From Bacteroidales bacterium (GTDB lineage: Bacteria; Bacteroidota; Bacteroidia; Bacteroidales; P3): a stretch of 14,218 nucleotides of DNA. Both the position numbers and the translations under genes were made by a program. Shown one piece after another: positions 1 to 5,805 of the stretch; the first letter of the stretch is position 1, and every line of letters begins with the position of its first letter. Under the pieces are notes generated by a model. The model had not been told where the DNA came from, did not search any database, and saw only the letters and a list, made by a program, of their open reading frames with translations. The stretch is from NCBI GenBank assembly GCA_900771365.1, contig CAAGNU010000303.1, forward strand, positions 1-14,218, given 5' to 3'.

Positions 1-803
1 AGAAGCGCCTTGCCGAAGAGGCTGCCGCGAAGAAGGCTGCCGAGGAGAAGCGCCTTGCCGAAGAGGCTGCCGCGAAGAAGGCTGCCGAGGAGAAGCGCCT
101 TGCTGAGGCTGCTGCCGCGAAGAAGGCTGCCGAAGAGAAACGCCTTGCCGAGGAGGCTGCCGCGAGGAGGGCTGCCGAAGAGAAGCGCCTTGCTGAGGAG
201 GCTGCCGCAAAGAAGGCCGCCGAAGAGAAGCGCCTTGCCGAGGAGGCTGCCGCGAGGAGGGCTGCCGAAGAGAAACGCCTTGCCGAAGAGGCTGCTGCCG
301 CAGCAATGACCAAGCCGCTTTTTGCCCCCGAGACTCCGAAAAAGGCACCCGAGCCTATCATGCCCCCAACCCTTGACAGGTTGGAAGGCCACCCCAATGA
401 TGAGCTCTTCTCCGACACTCCCATGCAGCCCACGCAGACGAAAGAAGGCTCGTTGTTTGACTATCTCAAGCCCGAGAAGCAAGAGAAGCCCACTGTGCGC
501 ACCTTGGCCGACACGCTCAGCCAAAATAGTCGCAGCGTCGAGGATGTGCTTGAGTCCCGCGTCAACGCTCACAAGGTCGACGACCTCCGCCCCATCATCA
601 ATATCAACGACAAGTTCAGCATCATGAGCGAGCTCTTCCACAACAACATGAAGGCTTATAACGACTTCATCCTCCGCCTGAACGCTATTGACAGTCGCGA
701 AGAGGCTCTCGCCTATGTGAACGAAGTGGCCGAGCAGAACCATTGGGCAGAGAACTCTGTCGTTGTGGCAACATTCTATAAGATATTTGATCGTAAATTC
801 TAA
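1..803 (+). CDS. 5'-truncated protein: KRLAEE-repeat helical stalk plus conserved C-terminal domain
   Basis: The frame is open from the window's left edge (first full codon at 3) to TAA at 801-803, so the Met codon at 306 is internal and the true start lies upstream. The visible 266 residues fall into three parts. Residues 1-101 are six full and one partial copy of a 15-residue unit, KRLAEEAAAKKAAEE, with KK replaced by RR in copies 4 and 6. Residues ~102-180 are a Pro-rich linker. Residues ~185-266 are a compact helical domain (ININDKFSIMSELF ... FYKIFDRKF) of a type I associate with uncharacterised Bacteroidales proteins. The alternating acid and base spacing suggests one long rigid helix or coiled coil, as in the TolA stalk. 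gmk starts 3 nt after the stop, so the two are probably co-transcribed. No function is assigned, and the N-terminus, including any membrane anchor or signal, is outside the window. Confidence 0.85.
   Translation, partial: KRLAEEAAAKKAAEEKRLAEEAAAKKAAEEKRLAEAAAAKKAAEEKRLAEEAAARRAAEEKRLAEEAAAKKAAEEKRLAEEAAARRAAEEKRLAEEAAAAAMTKPLFAPETPKKAPEPIMPPTLDRLEGHPNDELFSDTPMQPTQTKEGSLFDYLKPEKQEKPTVRTLADTLSQNSRSVEDVLESRVNAHKVDDLRPIININDKFSIMSELFHNNMKAYNDFILRLNAIDSREEALAYVNEVAEQNHWAENSVVVATFYKIFDRKF
3..305 (+). repeat. 45-bp in-frame tandem repeat (minisatellite), six full copies plus a partial
   Basis: Units start at 3, 48, 93, 138, 183, 228 and 273 (the last partial). Each encodes 15 residues of the pattern KRLAEEAAAKKAAEE. 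Units 138-182 and 228-272 differ by one silent base (AAA/AAG), and both carry the AGGAGG (RR) variant, which points to recent duplication or gene conversion with a 90-bp higher-order period. Unit 3 has Glu to Ala at its sixth residue. The unit length is a multiple of three, so copy-number change would alter stalk length without breaking the frame. The array runs off the left edge. Confidence 0.95.
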
Positions 804-806
804 GCA

Positions 807-1376
807 ATGAACAATCGCAAAGTAATATTGTTTTCGGCACCCTCGGGTAGTGGCAAGACCACCATTATCCGCGAGATATTGAAACGTTTCGACTGTTTCG
901 AATTCGCCATCTCCGCCACAAGCCGCAAGCCTCGCGCAGGCGAAGAGGATGGCAAAGATTACTACTTCCTTACTCCCGAGGCTTTTGAACAGCGCGTGCA
1001 GGCCGGCGACTTTCTGGAATGGGAAGAGGTGTATGCAGGCACCCGCTACGGCACGCTCAAGTCGGAAATCAATCGTATCTGGGATAACGGAAACGTCATC
1101 ATCTTTGACGTGGATGTGAAGGGCGGCATGAACCTCAAGCAGTATTTCGGGTCTAACGCGCTGGCCATATTCGTGATGCCTCCCAGCGTGGAGATACTGG
1201 AACAGCGCTTGCGCAGCCGCGGAACCGAGAGCGAAGAGGCCATCCAGAAGCGACTGGCTCGCAGCAAGGCCGAACTGGAGATGGCCGAGAGGTTCGACGT
1301 GACTATTATCAACGATATTTTGGCCGATGCAGTCGATGAGACGCAGAAGGTCATCAACATTTACCTCAGCATTTAG
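807..1376 (+). CDS. gmk: Guanylate kinase
   Basis: This cytoplasmic enzyme phosphorylates GMP (and dGMP) to GDP using ATP, an essential step in guanine nucleotide synthesis. The 189 residues fit the family. The P-loop APSGSGKT is at residues 11-18. The GMP-binding region runs from ~36 to 83 and includes Ser36, Arg40 and Arg43 of the TSRKPR segment, Tyr52, Glu71 and the YGT motif at 81-83. DVDVKGG at 101-107 is the usual strand after the GMP domain. A lid-type segment with arginines (SRGTESEEAIQKRL) follows. The start is 3 nt after the upstream stop and puts the P-loop at the normal distance from the N-terminus. mreC starts 5 nt downstream, so gmk lies inside a compact string. No Shine-Dalgarno sequence is visible, as expected in Bacteroidota. 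Confidence 0.97.
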   Translation: MNNRKVILFSAPSGSGKTTIIREILKRFDCFEFAISATSRKPRAGEEDGKDYYFLTPEAFEQRVQAGDFLEWEEVYAGTRYGTLKSEINRIWDNGNVIIFDVDVKGGMNLKQYFGSNALAIFVMPPSVEILEQRLRSRGTESEEAIQKRLARSKAELEMAERFDVTIINDILADAVDETQKVINIYLSI

Positions 1377-1381
1377 CACAG

Positions 1382-2224
1382 ATGGAATCGTTACTGGCTT
1401 TTTTTAAACGTTTTAACTACGTGTTCGTGTTTCTGCTGTTGGAGATACTGGCAATTATATTTATCTCCCAGAACAGCCATTACCAAGGCTCCAAGCTTGT
1501 CCATGCAGGAAACTCCATAGCGGGAGGCTGCTACAACATGGCGGCCAGGGTGGGCGACTATTTCGGCCTGCGCCATGAGAACGACTTGCTGGCAGAGGAG
1601 AATGCCAAGCTGCGTGCCCAGCTGGCCGAATCGTACATCAGCTATAACAAACAGGTCTTCACCCATGAGGATACCGTGTACAGGCTCCGCTACAGCTACA
1701 CAGAGGCCAAAGTGGTGAAGAGCTCCTGGAACCAGCAGAACAACTACCTCATGATCAACAAGGGACATCGCCAGGGAATTAAAGAGGACCAGGCTGTGAT
1801 ATCGCCGCAGGGTATCGTGGGTGTAGTGGTGAATGCCACGGATAATTTCGCCACGGTGATGCCTGTGCTGCATTCTAACAGCCGCAACAGCGTGAGGATT
1901 AACCGTATCAACACGAACGGCTCCTTGGTGTGGAAGGGCGGGGACTTCCGCTATGCTACGCTGATAGATATTCCCACCACCTACAAGCTCCACCTCAACG
2001 ACACCGTTGTGACGAGCGGCATGGCCAACGATTTTCCCGAAGGGGTGATGGTGGGCTTTGTAGAAAGTGCCACCTCGGAGCGTGGTAGCGGATTCTACAC
2101 TATCAAGGTGCGTCTGGCCACGGAATTTACCAAACTGGACCATGTCTATATCATCAACAACAATTTCAAGGCCGAGCAGGATACGCTGATGGCTCAAACT
2201 ATGAAGGAGGACGAAACACTATGA
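1382..2224 (+). CDS. mreC: Rod shape-determining protein MreC
   Basis: MreC is a bitopic inner-membrane protein whose periplasmic part activates the elongasome (PBP2/RodA) and works with MreB and MreD. The 280 residues have the expected order: a short cytoplasmic N-terminus, one membrane helix at ~12-30 (VFVFLLLEILAIIF), a coiled coil at ~62-88 (ENDLLAEENAKLRAQLAES), and a two-lobed beta domain from ~105 to 265. That domain contains the family-typical stretches INKGHRQGIKEDQAVISPQG and TSGMANDFPEGVMVG. The last codons overlap the mreD start by ATGA (2221-2224), suggesting translational coupling. The gene ahead is gmk rather than mreB, which is unusual. The start 5 nt after the gmk stop is the first one that keeps the membrane helix complete. 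Confidence 0.95.
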   Translation: MESLLAFFKRFNYVFVFLLLEILAIIFISQNSHYQGSKLVHAGNSIAGGCYNMAARVGDYFGLRHENDLLAEENAKLRAQLAESYISYNKQVFTHEDTVYRLRYSYTEAKVVKSSWNQQNNYLMINKGHRQGIKEDQAVISPQGIVGVVVNATDNFATVMPVLHSNSRNSVRINRINTNGSLVWKGGDFRYATLIDIPTTYKLHLNDTVVTSGMANDFPEGVMVGFVESATSERGSGFYTIKVRLATEFTKLDHVYIINNNFKAEQDTLMAQTMKEDETL

Positions 2225-2733
2225 CCAAGCTGATTTTTTCCAACATCTTCCGCTTTCTGGCGTTGATTGTGCTGCAGGTGCTTATCCTGAACTATGTCTA
2301 TCTCGGCGGGTATATCATCCCGTTTATCTATATCCTTGCCGTGCTGATGCTGCCCACGAAAATTGGCAACATCCCCACGCTGCTTATCGCTTTTGTTGCG
2401 GGCATTTTGGTGGATGTGTTCTGCAACATACCGGGATTTCACACTTTCAGCTGCACGATGATGGCTTTTGCCCGCGTGGTCTTCGGCAACAGAATGCTCA
2501 CGCGCGACGACCCTGTCGAAATCGATACGCCGAGCATCCATGCTGTTCCGTTCCAGACCTTTGCGGCCTATCTGTTCGTGATGGCTTTCATTTATAGTTT
2601 CACCTACAGCCTGATAGAGTCGTTCAGTTTTGGCAACTTCTGGATGACGATGCTTTCGATGCTGCTCAACACGGTGGCATCATGGGTCCTTATGATGCTG
2701 TGCCAATTATTGATTACTCCGAAGAAAAAATGA
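2221..2733 (+). CDS. mreD: Rod shape-determining protein MreD
   Basis: This is a polytopic inner-membrane partner of MreC in the cell-wall elongation complex. The 170 residues include hydrophobic segments at about 11-28, 31-46, 51-70, 73-88, 112-132 and 140-165, compatible with five or six membrane helices. The stretch GILVDVFCNIPGFHTFSC (61-78) matches the conserved G-x-x-x-D-x-F...PG-x-H core of the family. A soluble loop at ~90-110 (RDDPVEIDTPS) separates the two halves. The start overlaps the mreC stop by four bases. In many Bacteroidales mreD is followed by the PBP2 gene (mrdA) and rodA, but here porZ starts 10 nt downstream. The identification rests on the membrane pattern, the motif and the mreC neighbour. 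Confidence 0.92.
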   Translation: MTKLIFSNIFRFLALIVLQVLILNYVYLGGYIIPFIYILAVLMLPTKIGNIPTLLIAFVAGILVDVFCNIPGFHTFSCTMMAFARVVFGNRMLTRDDPVEIDTPSIHAVPFQTFAAYLFVMAFIYSFTYSLIESFSFGNFWMTMLSMLLNTVASWVLMMLCQLLITPKKK

Positions 2734-2743
2734 TTTCGAAAGA

Positions 2744-5065
2744 ATGAAAAGATATGTCCTGCTGATATTGATGCTGTTAGGCTGTTGCTCGGCATGGTCG
2801 CAAACCGTGGGGGAATGGCGGGACCACAACTCGTTTGTGGCCGCCCGTCAGATTCAGTCCACGCCTACGCGCGTCTATGCCGCTACCCGTTCGGCGATGT
2901 TCTACTACGACAAAGAGGAGTTTTCCACCAAGGCCATGACCAAGGTGTCGGGACTCTCCGATATGGGCATTTCGACTTTTGCATACGATGAACGCTTGCA
3001 ATGCCTGGCTATCGCCTATAGCAACTCGGGTTTTGATATGGTGATGTCTGGCAACACCTACCATATTGCGGACATCCGCACGGGCAACATCAGCGGAGAC
3101 AAAAAGGTCTACCATGTCCGCTTCCATGGCGACAAAGCCTATCTCGCCACAGGCTTCGGCATCGTGGTGGTAAATGTGGCACGGCATGAAATTGAAGAGA
3201 CCTACTACCTCGGTGAGAATGGTGAGAATGCTGCGGTATATGATGTGGCTTTCACGGACAGTCTTATTGTGGCCGCCACGGATCATGGACTCCTCGGTGC
3301 TCCCAAAGGAAGCCGCCGGCTCCATATCTTCGATGAATGGAAGCGCGATACGCTTTCGCCTTTGCATGGCCTCTCGGTGAGAACGATAGAGGTCTGTCAA
3401 GGCCATCTTGTAGCAGCCGTATGCAGCGGGAACCTCGACTCCATGATGGTCTTCTACCAAGACGGCAATCAGGTTTGGTACTCTTTGCCGCAAGATAGAT
3501 TGGCATCTCTTCGCTGCCACAATAATCGCATAGTGGTGAACAGGGCTGGCCGTATAGAGATATACGATGCAGATTTTCATCTTGTTGAAACAATAAACGC
3601 CCTGCCCAACTTTGGTATGTCGGTCGGGGATGCTGATTGCGATGAAGATGGAACTATTTGGATTGGACATTCTTGGGCAGGCCTGGTTCGCTTTATGGGA
3701 GACCGCGCTACGGCTTATAGCTATGCCCCCGCGGGTCCGCTGAATGATGACTATGTCTACAGCCTTGTGGCCACGTACGACAAGGTCTTTGTCTGCCCAG
3801 GCGGCAAAAAGCCCACGTACGAGAATATGTACATCGGCGGGAGTCTCTCCATGTTTGACGGAAAGGAGTGGTCGCAGATAAAGAGCGGAGAAAATGCCAT
3901 CGAGTTTCGAGACCTCCTCTACATGGCTGTCGACCCTAAGAAGAGACGCCATATCTCGGCTACGGCTTGGGGCTATGGTGTCCTCGATGTCCAAGACAAT
4001 ATCATCCAAGACCTTTATACGCAGCATAACACAGATGGCGCTCTACAGGCATACGCCTCGGGCGATTTTGTCCATCTCAGGGTCTCGGGCCTGGCATACG
4101 ATGACAAAGGCAGCCTGTGGGTCACCAATTCTTTGGTGAACAATGGCTTGGCTGTCCGATACAAAGACGGGAGCTGGGAGTCGTTTGACATCAGCCCCAT
4201 GCTACAGGACCTCTCCAAGGAGAAACGTGAGATTGATAAGCTGATATGGGACAGCATCAACGATTATAAGTGGATTGCAGGGCGTGCCAATAGAATCTAC
4301 ATTCACGACGGGCGTGGCCAGATGGCATACGTGAACCCGAATCGCGGCAGTAAATTGGAAACCCATACCGTGACTGCTATAGTGCAGGATAGAAACGGCG
4401 ATATCTGGTTTGGCACGGATAAGGGTCTGAAGGTGATATACGACAGCTACCGTGCCTTCTCGAATGGTGGGCGCGGCGAGATGTCTCCCGTTACATGCAG
4501 CAACATTCTGTATAACGAAGACGGCATCAATGAGTATCTGATGGCATACGAAAGCATCACCTGTATCGCTGTAGATGGAGCGAACCGGAAATGGGTGGGC
4601 ACGGCGAACAACGGCCTCTATCTCATCTCCGCAAATGGTTTGGAACAGATACATCATTTCACCACGGCCAATAGTCCTTTGGCATCTGACAAGATTGTGG
4701 CCTTGGCGGTCCATCCCGATAATGGCATCCTCTATATCGGCACAGACAAGGGCTTGCAGTCTTATCGCTCTACGGCCACTGAGGCTGACGAGTTCCCGTT
4801 GGAGGATATTCATGCTTTTCCCAACCCAGTGCGTCCCGAATATGACGGCGTGATTAGCATCAAGGGCTTCGCCCGTGACGCCCTTGTCCATATCACAGAC
4901 GCCCGCGGTCATACCGTCTTCTCCACCAAGGCCCAAGGCGGCCAGGCCACTTGGAACGGCTGCAACCAAAGCGGTGGAAAGGTGGGAAGCGGCACATATT
5001 TCGTCTTTGCTTCTGACAGTCTGGGCAAGATGCGTTCCGTAACGAAAATTCTGATAGTACGATGA
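2744..5065 (+). CDS. porZ: Type IX secretion system protein PorZ (two-propeller protein with C-terminal sorting-like domain)
   Basis: In Porphyromonas gingivalis PorZ is a surface component of the T9SS attachment complex (with PorU, PorV and PorQ) that binds anionic LPS. The 773 residues match its usual size. Residues 1-20 are a signal peptide ending SAWSQ. They also contain LLGCC, a weak lipobox, so lipoprotein processing cannot be excluded. The body is beta-propeller, with W-x-G-type blade repeats such as GTIWIGHSWAGL (~302), GDIWFGTDKGL (~552), RKWVGTANNGLYL (~615) and ILYIGTDKGLQ (~661). Residues 692-773 begin FPNPVRP and end KILIVR, the layout of a type IX C-terminal domain. PorZ is known to retain such a domain. 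The TGA overlaps the recO ATG (5062-5065). Its presence implies that the organism has a T9SS, although the other components are not in this window. Confidence 0.93.
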   Translation: MKRYVLLILMLLGCCSAWSQTVGEWRDHNSFVAARQIQSTPTRVYAATRSAMFYYDKEEFSTKAMTKVSGLSDMGISTFAYDERLQCLAIAYSNSGFDMVMSGNTYHIADIRTGNISGDKKVYHVRFHGDKAYLATGFGIVVVNVARHEIEETYYLGENGENAAVYDVAFTDSLIVAATDHGLLGAPKGSRRLHIFDEWKRDTLSPLHGLSVRTIEVCQGHLVAAVCSGNLDSMMVFYQDGNQVWYSLPQDRLASLRCHNNRIVVNRAGRIEIYDADFHLVETINALPNFGMSVGDADCDEDGTIWIGHSWAGLVRFMGDRATAYSYAPAGPLNDDYVYSLVATYDKVFVCPGGKKPTYENMYIGGSLSMFDGKEWSQIKSGENAIEFRDLLYMAVDPKKRRHISATAWGYGVLDVQDNIIQDLYTQHNTDGALQAYASGDFVHLRVSGLAYDDKGSLWVTNSLVNNGLAVRYKDGSWESFDISPMLQDLSKEKREIDKLIWDSINDYKWIAGRANRIYIHDGRGQMAYVNPNRGSKLETHTVTAIVQDRNGDIWFGTDKGLKVIYDSYRAFSNGGRGEMSPVTCSNILYNEDGINEYLMAYESITCIAVDGANRKWVGTANNGLYLISANGLEQIHHFTTANSPLASDKIVALAVHPDNGILYIGTDKGLQSYRSTATEADEFPLEDIHAFPNPVRPEYDGVISIKGFARDALVHITDARGHTVFSTKAQGGQATWNGCNQSGGKVGSGTYFVFASDSLGKMRSVTKILIVR

Positions 5066-5805
5066 CCCCCACGATCTCCACCCCCGCATTGGTGCTCCAC
5101 ACCACAGCCTATTCCGAGACATCGGTGATAGCCAAGCTTTTTACGCGGCAGCTGGGTGTGAGGTCGTATATTCTCAAAGGTGTCCGCAAAGGTGGCAGTC
5201 GCACCAAGCAGAATCTGCTCCAGCCGTTGTGCTATCTTGACTTGGTGGTGTATAACAACCCCAGGTCGCCGATTAATTATCTGAAAGAGATTGCCCCTCA
5301 CGAACTTGTGGGAAAAACTTCCGTACCGAGCATGTCCGATGAGGCAATACGGAATGCTGTGCTCTTCTTTATGACGGAATTGCTGTACAAGTCGCTCCGC
5401 GAGGAGGAACCCGACATGGAATTGTTCGACTTTGTGGTCGACACGTTGGTGCAGCTCCAACAGCCGGTCTCGTCTGTCCATAGTTACCTGCCCCTTCTGT
5501 TTATGTTGCGGCTCTCGCATTATCTCGGCATCGAACCGTTGGACAACTACAGTTCCCGTGAGCCACTATTTGACTTGCAGAATGGTTGTTACCAATACTC
5601 TGGTGATTACACTCTCGATAGCTCTACGTCGTTGCTGCTGCACTATTTCCTCCAAGCGGTGCGCAACAACGACAAGGAGTGTCCCATCACTACGTTGACT
5701 CAGCGCACCGAACTTATCAATCGGCTGCTCGAATACTACCAACTTCACCTTGCCGAATTCAAGAACTTCAAGTCACACGAAATATTACATACTGTATTAC
5801 AATGA
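5062..5805 (+). CDS. recO: DNA repair protein RecO
   Basis: RecO helps load RecA onto SSB-covered single-stranded DNA with RecR in the RecFOR pathway, in the cytoplasm. The 247 residues have the family layout. An N-terminal OB-fold covers ~1-80 (TPALVLHTTAYSETSVIAKLFT, then YILKGVRKGGS, a basic DNA-contacting loop, then LLQPLCYLDLVVY). A helical domain covers ~85-247 and ends with the typical pattern LLEYYQLHLAEFKNFKSHEIL. It lacks a clear four-cysteine zinc site, as I would expect for Bacteroidota members. It overlaps porZ upstream and the first protease gene downstream, both by ATGA, so its translation is probably coupled to both. The function is unrelated to either neighbour. Confidence 0.93.
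   Translation: MTPTISTPALVLHTTAYSETSVIAKLFTRQLGVRSYILKGVRKGGSRTKQNLLQPLCYLDLVVYNNPRSPINYLKEIAPHELVGKTSVPSMSDEAIRNAVLFFMTELLYKSLREEEPDMELFDFVVDTLVQLQQPVSSVHSYLPLLFMLRLSHYLGIEPLDNYSSREPLFDLQNGCYQYSGDYTLDSSTSLLLHYFLQAVRNNDKECPITTLTQRTELINRLLEYYQLHLAEFKNFKSHEILHTVLQ

Noticed and set aside
10..309. 99-residue Arg/Leu/Pro-rich frame in the repeat region
   Set aside because: This is an alternate reading of the 45-bp repeat. The frame joined to the downstream domain gives the sensible helical repeat.
2777..4027. 416-codon minus-strand frame opposite porZ, and similar ones opposite mreC and the rest of porZ
   Set aside because: These are shadows of real genes. They show no signal, domain or motif.
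5679..5801. Upstream in-frame ATG for the first protease
   Set aside because: It lies deep inside recO and would put 41 non-signal residues before an otherwise clean signal peptide.
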